Positions 1 to 8,142 of a stretch of DNA of 64,000 nt are shown here, piece after piece. The stretch is from Streptomyces tanashiensis. Its GTDB lineage: Bacteria > Actinomycetota > Actinomycetes > Streptomycetales > Streptomycetaceae. Under the pieces are notes generated by a model, which did not search any database, was not told the DNA's origin, and saw nothing but the letters and a program-made list of their open reading frames with translations. Location: the NCBI RefSeq assembly GCF_014648895.1, contig NZ_BMRZ01000016.1:124001-188000 (forward strand), in the 5' to 3' direction. Position 1 is the first letter of the stretch, and each line of letters begins with the position of its first letter. The position numbers were made by a program, and so were the translations under genes.

Positions 1-1
1 A

Positions 2-307
2 ACCGAGCACATCATTCTCCATGAGCTCGCGCACGAGTGGCTGAACCACGGGACCTCCCTGACCGATGCGGAGATCGAGCGATACGTCCCTGAGCGAATT
101 CGTCAGGAAGTCCTTCGGCGTTTCCCGTCGGCCCTGATCCAAGGGCGCGTTGATTTTGGCAGCACTGAGGAAAAGCAGGCCGAGCTTTCGGCTTCATTGA
201 TCAAGCGGCTGGCGCGGCGTCAGTCGTTCACCGGAGATGACATGGTCAGCCTCCTGGAGCATTCACTTGCCCACCCAGTCGCTGCTCCGCCGCGGCGACG
301 ACTCTAA
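2..307 (+). CDS. ImmA/IrrE-like metallopeptidase, C-terminal fragment
   Basis: The reading frame is open from the window edge to a TAA at 305-307, so the start is missing. The visible part begins with HELAHEW, a zincin HExxH motif in the arrangement of ImmA/IrrE-type metallopeptidases. The rest is a helical, charged tail of about 85 residues. Family members often act on repressors or serve as toxin components next to an HTH protein. The membrane protein that follows belongs to a family that I recall being found beside such genes. Function is inferred from the motif and the neighbour only; the HTH partner, if any, lies outside the window. Confidence 0.6.
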   Translation, partial: TEHIILHELAHEWLNHGTSLTDAEIERYVPERIRQEVLRRFPSALIQGRVDFGSTEEKQAELSASLIKRLARRQSFTGDDMVSLLEHSLAHPVAAPPRRRL

Positions 308-426
308 CCGCGATCTACTGGCGACCACTGAGGCACGGCTCCCGGCCTCACGACTTCCGCCTCATCGCGCAGTCCACATATTCGAAATTAAGGCTGCGTC
401 CGACTGGCCTTCCGGGCTGGCGAAAT

Positions 427-1494
427 GTGCAGCCGCCGCAGATACCCACTGGTTCCGTGTTCGACTACATCAAATACCTTACTGCGGCTGTGATGACCCT
501 CATCGCCGTATGGCGGTTCCCTGCAGTTCGGTACGCTGACGCTCACCGCCGGGCACTCTGGGGCGGCTATGCGGGATTCGCAGTAGCGCTCTGGCTCTAC
601 ACGCCAGCGGCAATGGACGCGGTGGATCGCATTCCAGTAGTGGACCTGAGCGCCCTGCTCAGGCACTTTGCCAGTACTGCGGCGATCATCGCGGCCCTGA
701 CCTACGTCGCCACCAGCTACGGGAAGAGCTCGGAGACGGTCGTACCCCGGCACGTAGCGGTCTCCCGCCGGATCGCACGCGCGTCCTACGGGACGGGAGC
801 GATAGGCGTTATTCTGCTCACGGTCCTGTTTTTCACCGTGGTGGACCGCGACAAGCCGAGCCAGAACTTCCTCATCGACCACGCTGGGCAATGGGGGGTC
901 GCGGTCTACATGACCGTGTTCTACTTCTTTCCGCTCATCACGACCGCGGTCTGCGGCTACCAGTGGACGAGGGCGGCGCGACGGGTCGAGAACACGAGCA
1001 TGCGTGTTGGGCTGGGTTTGATGGGGATCTCAATGTGGATGGGGCTGACCCACACATTGGCGCGTATCGCCATCCTCTGGGCTGCGGTCGCTTTCCCTCT
1101 CAGCTCCTCCACGATCCGGCTCCTTGTAGACGCCACGGCGATATGGATGAACCTGCTCTTCCTGATCGTTGCCGTTGGTGCGAGCATTCCCACCACCCGC
1201 GCGGCGGCGGCCCGGTGGAGAACCTGGCGCACGCTGTACAGGACTTACCCACTCTGGTTTGACCTGGTGGATCCGTTTCCCGGGACAAGCCTGTATCCAC
1301 CAGGGCGGCGCCTCGCGGAACTGAGGCACATACGCATCCCCATCGATGTTCGCCTGGACCGATGGACTCAGGACATTGCTGACGCTTGCGAGAAGCTGCG
1401 CTATTACGCTCCACGAGACTTGATGTTCGCCGCCGAGGACATCACCACATCGCACCCCGACCCTGAGTCGGCCGCGGAAGCGTACTGGATTTAG
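427..1494 (+). CDS. MAB_1171c-family membrane protein, interrupted by in-frame TAG
   Basis: The protein has about seven hydrophobic segments in its first 250 residues followed by a soluble tail, the layout of the MAB_1171c putative transporter family of actinobacteria, whose role is unknown. GTG 427 gives the longest form; GTG 457, which makes the protein begin directly before the first membrane segment, is also plausible. Neither has a strong ribosome binding site. The frame stops at TAG 1492-1494 just after the residues AYWI, but the same frame stays open for 61 more sense codons with normal Streptomyces codon usage. The gene is therefore probably cut short by a nonsense mutation (GAG or CAG to TAG). 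Confidence 0.7.
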   Translation: MQPPQIPTGSVFDYIKYLTAAVMTLIAVWRFPAVRYADAHRRALWGGYAGFAVALWLYTPAAMDAVDRIPVVDLSALLRHFASTAAIIAALTYVATSYGKSSETVVPRHVAVSRRIARASYGTGAIGVILLTVLFFTVVDRDKPSQNFLIDHAGQWGVAVYMTVFYFFPLITTAVCGYQWTRAARRVENTSMRVGLGLMGISMWMGLTHTLARIAILWAAVAFPLSSSTIRLLVDATAIWMNLLFLIVAVGASIPTTRAAAARWRTWRTLYRTYPLWFDLVDPFPGTSLYPPGRRLAELRHIRIPIDVRLDRWTQDIADACEKLRYYAPRDLMFAAEDITTSHPDPESAAEAYWI

Positions 1495-1680
1495 GCCGCG
1501 CTCCAGGCCGCTGACACCTCGCAAGCCAACCCGTACGCCACTGCCCCTTTGAGAGACAAGCCGTTCGTTGACACCGACAGTGAAGCTGCGTGGCTTGCGC
1601 GAGTCAGCACGGCCTACTCGCACATCACCACGGATCGAGCTCGGGAGCTTCTCCTGCACTCTATGGAGGTGGAATCCTAA
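1495..1680 (+). other. In-frame continuation of the MAB_1171c gene after TAG
   Basis: This stretch continues the frame of the upstream gene without a gap, from GCC 1495 to TAA 1678-1680. It reads as a plausible soluble C-terminus (AALQAADTSQANPY at the start, ARELLLHSMEVES at the end). It has no start codon with a ribosome binding site of its own, so it is best read as the severed tail of the gene. Confidence 0.55.
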
Positions 1681-1981
1681 ACGGGTCGCTAGCCCGTAAT
1701 TAGCTTCACAGTCTGATTTCTTGGTTCAGACCCTATTTCCCGACGAACGAAACCAGGCTGAGTAGTGATCTTGCATGGCGGGCCGGTGAGTGAGATTTGG
1801 CACCGTCCGCCACATGAACTGGGCTGGTACCGTGGGTCATGCGGACTGATAGGTCTTGCTCCGCCTCGTAAGTGCACCCCGGCCTGCGACGCACTTCTAC
1901 TCCCGTCGCCACATGTAGCCGGGCAGTGACGCTATCCGGTCTGGATGGGCGTCCGAAATCTCAGCAATCTGGAGTTCTCGC
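1681..1981. other. Intergenic region upstream of HAD gene
   Basis: No convincing gene is present here. A short inverted repeat (ACGGG...CCCGT, 1681-1697) lies directly after the preceding stop and could be a weak terminator. The sequence is less G+C-rich than its surroundings. A GGAG about 8 bases before ATG 1982 is the likely ribosome binding site of the next gene. No promoter could be fixed with confidence. Confidence 0.4.
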
Positions 1982-2611
1982 ATGTCCAACCGCCGCACGG
2001 GCCTCATCCTCGATTTCGGAGGCGTTCTCACCACTCCGCTGCTGCCCGCAGTGCTCGCGTTCGAGCAGCGCGAGGGCCTCCCGCAGGGCGCCTGCCTCAC
2101 GGCCCTGTACAAGGACGAGGAGGGTGTCCGGATCACCAGCGACCTCGAGCGCGGAACGGTTTCCCAGGCTGAGTGGAACGAGTTCGCCGGCAAGATGCTG
2201 GGCGTGCCGGCTGACAACTTGATGGGCCGCGTCTTCGGCGCACTTCGCCCCGAGCCGCTGATGATCAATGCGGCTGCCGCAGCGAGGCGGGCCGGGATCA
2301 AGGTGGGCATCCTGTCCAACAGCGTGGGGCTCGCCCCTTGGGACCTGTACGACGGCTACGAGCTTGAGCGGCTGTACGACGTCGTGGTGATCTCCGAACA
2401 GCACCTGCTGCGCAAGCCTGATCCCGAGCTCTTCGAGATCACGCTCAAGCTCATGGATCTGCCGGCCGAGGAGTGCGTCTTCGTCGACGACACCGAAGCG
2501 TACGTCCAGGCAGCAGAACAGCTCGGCCTCGCGGGGGTGCACAACCAGGACCCCCGGCAGACGGTGGCCACTCTCTCCGAGATGCTGGGCGTGGACCTCA
2601 CGGCGTCTTAG
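1982..2611 (+). CDS. HAD-superfamily (HAD-IA) hydrolase
   Basis: A 209-residue haloacid-dehalogenase-type phosphohydrolase. All four HAD motifs are visible: nucleophile in ILDFGGVLT (Asp11, with Gly replacing the second Asp of the usual DxD), LSNS (motif II), the lysine of RKPDPELF (motif III) and VFVDDTEAY (motif IV). The cap is of the helical C1 type between motifs I and II. The loss of the second Asp is common in the subgroup related to epoxide-hydrolase N-terminal phosphatase domains, so a small-metabolite phosphatase is likely, but the substrate cannot be named. GGAG lies about 8 bases before the ATG. The gene stands alone and is followed by a very strong hairpin. Confidence 0.88.
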   Translation: MSNRRTGLILDFGGVLTTPLLPAVLAFEQREGLPQGACLTALYKDEEGVRITSDLERGTVSQAEWNEFAGKMLGVPADNLMGRVFGALRPEPLMINAAAAARRAGIKVGILSNSVGLAPWDLYDGYELERLYDVVVISEQHLLRKPDPELFEITLKLMDLPAEECVFVDDTEAYVQAAEQLGLAGVHNQDPRQTVATLSEMLGVDLTAS

Positions 2612-2636
2612 CACGCCGCCAGCTTCTCACCCACAC

Positions 2637-2699
2637 CAACAGCGAAGGGACTACGGCGATGCCCCAATAAGGGGCATCGCCGTAGTCCCTTCGCTGTTG
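2637..2699. terminator. Perfect 29-bp hairpin, bidirectional terminator
   Basis: Arms 2637-2665 and 2671-2699 are exact reverse complements over 29 bases, separated by the loop AATAA. The hairpin lies 25 bases after the HAD stop and 130 bases before the end of the convergent XRE gene, so it can terminate both. It is longer and more perfect than a usual Streptomyces terminator. Confidence 0.85.
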
Positions 2700-2829
2700 T
2701 CGACCACTGACGCCTGCCGGAATAGCTCGTACTGGCCCCGGTGCACGCAGGGGCGACGATCCGCGTCAGACGCTAAGCCAGCCGAGCGGAAACGCCTCAG
2801 ACAACCCCGAGGAGCACTCGCCGACGGTG

Positions 2830-3702
2830 TCACTGCCCGTCCTGCACCTCTGGCAGCTTGTGCTTCAGCTCTCCGACGAGCTCGTTGATCTTGGCCATCA
2901 TCTCGGCAGACAGGCCCCCGCCGTTGCCGCGAGCAGCCAAGCCGAGGATCTGCCCCCTGTGAATCGAGCCGAGGAAGCGGAGCGCCTCAAGGAATTCGCG
3001 GGCCGCGGGGTCGACCTCGGCATCGTCCTGGAAGAGGGCCGCGTCGACCTGAAGCGCCTCAGCTAGGCCAGCACGCACCTCATCAGAAGCCTCGGTTGCG
3101 GCACCCGCGCGAAGGGCAGCGATGCCGTCTGCGGTGACGGCCGCCGCGCCCGCATGCTCGTTGACGATCCGTGCAATTTCCTCATCGGAGGGCGCTTCCT
3201 GACCAACGTACCCGTGCTGCAGGAGATAGTTGATCTTCTCTCCCACTGTGCGGGGTGCGGATGCATGCTCGTCACGCGATGCTCTGGGGCGAAGCCCGAA
3301 CGAGCAGTCCTGGGCATCCAGCAACTCCTCTTCGGTCACCCCGTACGCCTCTGCGAGCGGCTGCAGGTAAGCATCACTTAGCCGGCGTCGGCCGGATTCG
3401 GCGTTGCTCACCGGCACGCGGCTCGCGCCGATGATCGCAGCGGCCTGCGCGACGCTGAGGCCAGCGTCACAGCGCAGGAGCTGCAGGTCCGGCGGACCGT
3501 CGTGAGGGAAAAGGGCATCAAGCGACTGACCGAGCGCCGCTGCGATTGCGGGGAGCTTCTCACCCTTGGGGAAATCCTGTCCGCTCTCCCATCGCGCGAC
3601 CGTGGGGGCGCTGACGCCCACCATCTCGGCCAGTTCCTTCTGATGGAGGTCCTTGCCCCGCCGGACAGCCCGCACGCGGCTGCCGTCGAACTGACGTGGC
3701 AC
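2830..3702 (-). CDS. XRE-family regulator with two helix-turn-helix domains
   Basis: A 290-residue DNA-binding protein. A first XRE/Cro helix-turn-helix spans about residues 10-65 (recognition part SAPTVARWESGQ) and a second one about residues 72-128 (SRVPVSNAESGRRRL). The remaining half is acidic, helical and of unknown fold. The start GTG 3702 is chosen because GGAG lies 8 bases upstream; the open frame extends further up without a better start. It is transcribed away from the replication block and is the natural candidate for the repressor that keeps the element quiet, probably binding the intergenic region in front of it. Tandem XRE domains in one chain are less common than a single one and would allow one subunit to bind both half-sites. 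Confidence 0.85.
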   Translation of the reverse strand: MPRQFDGSRVRAVRRGKDLHQKELAEMVGVSAPTVARWESGQDFPKGEKLPAIAAALGQSLDALFPHDGPPDLQLLRCDAGLSVAQAAAIIGASRVPVSNAESGRRRLSDAYLQPLAEAYGVTEEELLDAQDCSFGLRPRASRDEHASAPRTVGEKINYLLQHGYVGQEAPSDEEIARIVNEHAGAAAVTADGIAALRAGAATEASDEVRAGLAEALQVDAALFQDDAEVDPAAREFLEALRFLGSIHRGQILGLAARGNGGGLSAEMMAKINELVGELKHKLPEVQDGQ

Positions 3703-4346
3703 ATGGACTCCTGCGGGGTGGCGATCGGGCCGGTGGTGGCGGCCTCTAGGGCAACTGTAGCCCAGGCTTGATACATTTCTGCAACTGGCGTACGTTTTCG
3801 TATCGCACCTGCTGGCCGGGCTCTGGCTCTCTATGGTGCCAGCCCTGGGGACCCCTGTGCATGTGGCGTTGTTGTGACCACTCGCGCAACGCGCTGTCGG
3901 ATTCGGTGCAGTCGTTGCCGACCGGTGCTGGGGGCGCTTCCCCGACACCGGCCGTCGCGAGCCCTGTGCGACCTGTAGCGAGCCAGGGATGGACTTGCCG
4001 CAGGTGTCTACATATGTTCGTCGTCCCCCGCCGGGCGGTGACCCGGGGAGGGACGCAACGAGCAGAAGAAGGGCACGAACCGATCAGGCCGCAAGACGCC
4101 GGGACGCGCACCACTGACTGCGGGAGTCGCGCCGTATGCCTGAGGAGAGACGGACGGGAAGGGAGGTGAGGCGAATGCGGACGCATGGTCCGTGAAACGG
4201 CTCGGCAACGAAAACCGGCGCCCGGGAGCTACCAACTCCCAAGCGCCGGGTCAGCACCCCGAGAGGTGCCCATACACATCACGCGGGCGGCGGGGCTTTT
4301 GCACGAGAACCGCCGCACCGCGTTCCTACGAAAAACGGAGTATCGC
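3703..4346. promoter_or_regulatory. Divergent control region of element repressor and replication block
   Basis: About 640 bases without a convincing gene. Close to the repressor start (3775-3815) are two A+T-richer patches, TTGATACATTTC and GTACGTTTTCGTATC, which share GATAC/GTATC and could be operators and promoter elements. Nearer the plus-strand genes is a strong hairpin (4215-4249). Short ORFs exist here on both strands but lack ribosome binding sites. Confidence 0.45.
4215..4249 (+). promoter_or_regulatory. Leader hairpin ahead of replication block
   Basis: Interrupted inverted repeat: CCGGCGC 4215-4221 pairs with GCGCCGG 4243-4249, and GGGAG 4224-4228 pairs with CTCCC 4236-4240 around a 7-base loop. 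It lies about 100 bases before the first gene of the block on the same strand. It could act as an attenuator, a transcript-stabilising leader or a terminator; no T-run follows, so simple termination is less likely. Confidence 0.4.
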
Positions 4347-4670
4347 ATGCTCGCCATGCCGACCGAAACCCTGGCCTGCCCAAACGCTGGCCGCCAGCGC
4401 CGCCTCGACGTCCAGCTCGCGGACATGATCGCGGGCGCGGCCACCATGCGGGTCATCCTCAACGACCCGAAGCAGACGTGGCCCCACCTGCACGCCGTCG
4501 TCGTCGACGAAGAGGCCGGGCAGACCTTGGGCCGCGCCACCGCCAGGGGCGCGGGCCGCTGGATCCTGAGGGCCTGGCCGGAGGCGGACTCGACGCGACC
4601 GGACACCTGCCACCTCGCCGACGCCACCCTCACGCGCAGCGACCTGATCGCCGCCGTTCGGGGCCGCTGA
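4347..4670 (+). CDS. Small hypothetical protein, first gene of replication block
   Basis: A 107-residue protein of unknown function. ATG 4347 is chosen over longer in-frame starts because ACGGAG ends 6 bases upstream. No membrane segment or cysteine cluster is seen. The sequence is mixed alpha/beta, with a stretch around HAVVVDEEAGQTLGRA. The gene ends one base before the replisome-organiser-like gene, so the two are probably translated from one message. It may be a small replication or regulatory accessory; no family is recognised. Confidence 0.6.
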   Translation: MLAMPTETLACPNAGRQRRLDVQLADMIAGAATMRVILNDPKQTWPHLHAVVVDEEAGQTLGRATARGAGRWILRAWPEADSTRPDTCHLADATLTRSDLIAAVRGR

Positions 4671-4671
4671 C

Positions 4672-5691
4672 ATGGCGCGGATACGAACCATCAAGCCGGA
4701 GGCATTCGTCTCCGAGTCGCTCGCCGAAGTGCGCGTCGAGGCGGAGCGGACCTTCTTCGGGCTGCTCACCCAGGCTGACGACCACGGTCGCCACCGCGAC
4801 AACGCCGCGATCATCGCCGGGCTCCTCTGGCCCCTCCGCGCCGAGCACACCTCGGTCCACGTCGAAGACGATCTCCACCAGCTCGCGACCGCCGGCCTGA
4901 TCTGCCGGTACACCGGCTGCGACGGCCGCCGGTACCTCCACATCGTGACCTGGTCAAACCACCAGAAGATCGACAAGCCGAGCCAGTCGCGTCTGCCCTC
5001 CTGCCCGCAGCACCAGGCTGCCGACCGGTGTGCGCCCTGCAAGGGCTCCTGCACCAAGCGGACCGAGGGTTCGTCCACCGCTCCCCGAGGACTCGCCGAG
5101 ACCTCGCCGAACGCTTCCCGAGCCCTCGACCTGCCCGCCAAGACCACCTCGACGCTCTCCGGATACGCGGGTGGTGCCTCTGCCGACCGGCAGGAAGCCG
5201 CCGACAATGGGGGCGGTGCCCTTGGACCGGCCGGAACGAAGAGCGCAGGTCAGGAGGCATTCTCCGAGCCCTCCCCGAACCTTTCCCGAAGCCTCGGAGA
5301 GAGCTCGGCGCCTGGATCTAGGATCTTGGATCCTGGATCTCTTGTCCCTACGGGGCGCACGGCGCCCGCAGACGGCGTCTCGGCCAACCAGCTCGTCGGC
5401 GAGTACGTCGCCGCCTGCGACGAGCGCCCGCCCAGCGACGTGATCGGACACCTCGGCCGGATCACCAAGAAGCTGCTGGGTGAGGGCATCGCGCCGGAGC
5501 ACATCCGCGCCGGGCTGGCGAATTTCGCGGCCAACCCCAAGCACCCGAGCGTGCTGACCAGCATGGTCAACGAGGCCATGAACGCGCGCTCCGGCGGTTT
5601 GGCGCGGCTGGGAATCTGGCCTAACGTGCCCGCCCATCAGGCGTGGACCAACCCGTCCAACGCTGCCGCCGCCTACGCCGAGGAGCTGTGA
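4672..5691 (+). CDS. Phage/ICE replisome-organiser-like protein (replication initiator)
   Basis: A 339-residue protein that starts MARIRTIKPEAF and has an N-terminal winged-helix-like region (about 1-110, including FFGLLTQADDHGR), the layout of phage-type replisome organisers and DnaD-like initiators common in actinomycete phages and elements. The middle (about 120-225) is low-complexity, rich in Ser, Pro and Arg, and carries DNA-level repeats described separately. The C-terminal part (about 235-330) is helical and contains LGRITKKLLGEGIAPEHIRAGL, resembling the segment that contacts the helicase loader. The next gene encodes a DnaC-like ATPase and overlaps by one base, which supports a helicase-loading role. 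It would melt or mark the element's origin. Confidence 0.7.
   Translation: MARIRTIKPEAFVSESLAEVRVEAERTFFGLLTQADDHGRHRDNAAIIAGLLWPLRAEHTSVHVEDDLHQLATAGLICRYTGCDGRRYLHIVTWSNHQKIDKPSQSRLPSCPQHQAADRCAPCKGSCTKRTEGSSTAPRGLAETSPNASRALDLPAKTTSTLSGYAGGASADRQEAADNGGGALGPAGTKSAGQEAFSEPSPNLSRSLGESSAPGSRILDPGSLVPTGRTAPADGVSANQLVGEYVAACDERPPSDVIGHLGRITKKLLGEGIAPEHIRAGLANFAANPKHPSVLTSMVNEAMNARSGGLARLGIWPNVPAHQAWTNPSNAAAAYAEEL
5314..5341 (+). repeat. Four tandem 7-bp repeats GGATCTN in the initiator gene
   Basis: GGATCTA, GGATCTT, GGATCCT and GGATCTC follow each other without gaps. The region before them (5083-5310) also contains several copies of CCCGAA/CCCGAG blocks. Both lie in the low-complexity middle of the initiator gene, a common place for phage replication origins. 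Confidence 0.6.
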
Positions 5692-6395
5692 TGCGCACCC
5701 GTCACCGCGAACCGCAGATCCTCGGCGAAGGCACCCTGGACCGAATGGCCCGGATCCTGGCCGCCCGCAAGATCGCCCCCGCCACCGGCGCCGCACCGGC
5801 CCAGGAGCCCGAGCCCTTCTCCCCACTGGAGGCCCTGTCGGCCGGGCTGCCCCCGCGCTACCGGGCCGCCGTCGCCGATCACCCCCAGGTCCTGGACTGG
5901 GTCCGGACCGTCGCCGAAGCCGCCGTCTCTCCCAACCAGGGAGCCCGGCGGCAGGTCACCACCGGCCCCAGCCTGCTGATGGCCGGCGTCGTCGGCGCAG
6001 GCAAGACGCACCAGGCGTACGGCGCGGTCCGGCGATTGGTGCAGAGCGGAGTCGGCGTGCGCTGGCGCGCGACCACCGCCGCCGACCTGTACGCCGACCT
6101 GCGGCCCCGGCCCGGAGCCGACAGCGAGCGGGAGCTGGCCACCGTCAGTCGCTGCCCGCTGCTGATCATCGACGACCTCGGCGCGGCCAAGGCCAGCGAG
6201 TGGGTCGAGGAAGTGACGTACCGGCTGATCAACCGCCGGTACAACTACGAGTTTCCGACCCTGATCACCACCAACCTGGCGATTAGGGATCTCCGGGCCT
6301 ACGTCGGCGACCGGGTCGCCTCCCGGCTCGCACAGATGACCACCCGGGTCGAGTTTGAGCAGGTCGACCGCAGACGCCCCCGTCTCGCTGCCTGA
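5691..6395 (+). CDS. DnaC-like ATP-binding protein (helicase loader)
   Basis: A 234-residue AAA+ ATPase of the DnaC/IstB type. Walker A is GVVGAGKT at 99-106, Walker B is LLIIDD at 157-162, sensor 1 is in LITTN at 191-195, and the arginine in DRVASRL (about 212) is the likely arginine finger. The family loads the DnaB replicative helicase at origins. ATG 5691 overlaps the preceding TGA (TGATG), so translation is coupled to the initiator. IstB-like transposition helpers share this fold, but no transposase is near, so helicase loading is the better reading. Confidence 0.83.
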   Translation: MRTRHREPQILGEGTLDRMARILAARKIAPATGAAPAQEPEPFSPLEALSAGLPPRYRAAVADHPQVLDWVRTVAEAAVSPNQGARRQVTTGPSLLMAGVVGAGKTHQAYGAVRRLVQSGVGVRWRATTAADLYADLRPRPGADSERELATVSRCPLLIIDDLGAAKASEWVEEVTYRLINRRYNYEFPTLITTNLAIRDLRAYVGDRVASRLAQMTTRVEFEQVDRRRPRLAA

Positions 6396-6511
6396 CCCGC
6401 TCCAGGCCGCCACGCGGGGCCGCGCCTTCTGCGCGCCGCCCGAGCCCTTCCCCGACCCAGCGCACCTCTCCGCCGACGCCCCTGCGCGCGGAGAGCGATC
6501 GGAGCACCCGC

Positions 6512-7078
6512 ATGACCAGCACGACGCACAGCCCTGTCCGCCACCGGTCGCTCGGCGACCACACCTGGCGGGACCAGGCCTTCTGCCAGAGCACCGAGTA
6601 CAACCCGGTGGACCCCGAGATCTTCTTCCCGGACCCCGATGAGACCGACAAGATCACCGCAGCGAAGGCGCTGTGCGGCCAGTGCCCGGTCCGCCGCGTC
6701 TGCCTGGACGCCGCCCTGGAAGCCGGCGACACCGACGGCATCCGAGGCGGACTGACCGAGGAGGAGCGCGGACCTCTGCACGAGAAGATCGCCCACCGCC
6801 TCGACTACAGCCGCGTCAACGACACCATCGCCGGTCGCGACGTCCACCTCACCAAGGCCGAGCGCCGGGCGGTCATCCGCGCCGCCTACCGCCACGGGGT
6901 GACCGAGCAGCGCCTGGCCTGGCTCCTGAAGATCACCGAGGAACACGCCCAGAAGCGGTACCGCGAACTCCGCCGCGCCCTGCGCAACCGAGATCTGAAC
7001 CAGCCCGAGACGACCACCGCCTCGTCCGAGGCCGGCGGCGAGCGCCTGGGCCGCGACGACTTCGGGACGGCGGCGTGA
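6512..7078 (+). CDS. WhiB-family regulator with C-terminal extension
   Basis: A 188-residue WhiB-like protein. The four iron-sulfur cysteines are Cys25, Cys55, Cys58 and Cys64 (FCQ, LCGQCPVRRVC), followed by the family turn in GIRGGLTEEER. WhiB proteins bind a [4Fe-4S] cluster and work with the principal sigma factor. Most are 80-110 residues; this one carries about 100 more, including a helical part (about 110-155, LTKAERRAVIRAAYRHGVTEQ) that resembles an extra DNA-binding helix set. It sits between the replication genes and the mobilisation genes and probably adjusts element expression to the state of the host. Its end overlaps the start of the DUF2637 gene. Confidence 0.88.
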   Translation: MTSTTHSPVRHRSLGDHTWRDQAFCQSTEYNPVDPEIFFPDPDETDKITAAKALCGQCPVRRVCLDAALEAGDTDGIRGGLTEEERGPLHEKIAHRLDYSRVNDTIAGRDVHLTKAERRAVIRAAYRHGVTEQRLAWLLKITEEHAQKRYRELRRALRNRDLNQPETTTASSEAGGERLGRDDFGTAA

Positions 7079-8142
7079 CCGCCATGACCGCGCCGAAGAC
7101 GGCGCACATATCCGGCTGGGACCGTGCGGTCGTCATCGCCCTCGGCGGCGCGGGATGCGCGCTGTCGTACGACGCGCTGCAGCAGATGGCCGTCGCCATC
7201 CACATCCGAGGCTTCCTCACCTACCTCTTCCCCCTGGTGATCGACGGGTTCATCGCCTACGGGATCCGAGCCCTCCTGGTCCTCCGCGACGCACCCCTGC
7301 GCGCCCGGCTCTATGTCTGGACGCTCTTCGGCACGGCCACCGCCGCCAGCATCTGGGCCAACGCGCTCCACGCGGTGCGGCTCAACGAGGACGCGGTCGC
7401 CGGCACCGGCCTCCGGCTCGGGGACGCGGTGGTCGCGGTGCTGTCCACCATCGCCCCGCTCGCCCTGGCCGGAGCGGTCCACCTCTACATCCTCATCGCC
7501 CGGGGGCCGGTCAAGGGCAGTGACCGCGAGGACCCCGGTCACCTCGGTCACTCCGGTCAGGGTGACGGGCGCGACGCCGTGGAGGTCACCCGGACTGACC
7601 GGGTCGGTCAGAACCGGTCGGCGGTCGGTCAGGTCAAGGCCGGTCAGCCGGTCACCGCCCTCACCGGCCGGCCGCCGCTGTCCCTGGGAATGCAGGCTCC
7701 TGCCTCCCGGTCACTGACCGGGGACCGGGCCCCGGTGGGCAGCAGCAACCCGGTCACCGATGACCGAGGCCAGTCGCACGGGGCTGCTGACCTGCCCGGA
7801 CAGCCGGTCTCGGCTCGGCCGGTCACTGACCGCCCCGACGACACCGCCCCGGTCACCGGAGACCAGGACAGGCCGGCGGCGGTCACCACCTCGCCGGTCA
7901 CGCCGCCGCCGGTCACTGACCGAGAGGCCCGGACACCCGGTGACCGGCGGCCTGACCCGGACACCGAGGAACTGCTGAAGATCGCCCGGTCAGCGGTCAG
8001 GGCCGAGGACAAGCTGACCCGCAAGGTGGTCGCCCAGGCGATCCGCGGTCAGCAGATCCCGCTCTCCAGCGACACTCTGACCGCCCTGATGGCCCAGCTC
8101 CGCGCCCAGCACGGACAGCCGGTCACCTCCACTCGGAACTGA
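7075..8142 (+). CDS. DUF2637-domain membrane protein
   Basis: The N-terminal 145 residues hold four hydrophobic segments (VVIALGGAGCALSY, LTYLFPLVIDGFIAYG, LYVWTLFGTATAASIW and VAVLSTIAPLALAGAVHLYI), the pattern of DUF2637 proteins that occur on Streptomyces plasmids and integrative elements and are linked to spread or maintenance. The remaining 200 residues are low-complexity, rich in PVTD, GQ and RS. GTG 7075 overlaps the WhiB stop (GTGA); ATG 7084 is the alternative. The low-complexity half coincides with a dense array of GGTCA/TGACC words at the DNA level, so its protein sequence may be a by-product of that array. The last 40 residues (about 305-345) look folded again. Confidence 0.75.
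   Translation: MTAMTAPKTAHISGWDRAVVIALGGAGCALSYDALQQMAVAIHIRGFLTYLFPLVIDGFIAYGIRALLVLRDAPLRARLYVWTLFGTATAASIWANALHAVRLNEDAVAGTGLRLGDAVVAVLSTIAPLALAGAVHLYILIARGPVKGSDREDPGHLGHSGQGDGRDAVEVTRTDRVGQNRSAVGQVKAGQPVTALTGRPPLSLGMQAPASRSLTGDRAPVGSSNPVTDDRGQSHGAADLPGQPVSARPVTDRPDDTAPVTGDQDRPAAVTTSPVTPPPVTDREARTPGDRRPDPDTEELLKIARSAVRAEDKLTRKVVAQAIRGQQIPLSSDTLTALMAQLRAQHGQPVTSTRN

Noticed and set aside
3768..4169. ORF of 133 codons on the plus strand in the repressor upstream region
   Set aside because: No ribosome binding site, Cys/Trp-rich irregular composition and no recognisable domain. It overlaps the likely operator region.
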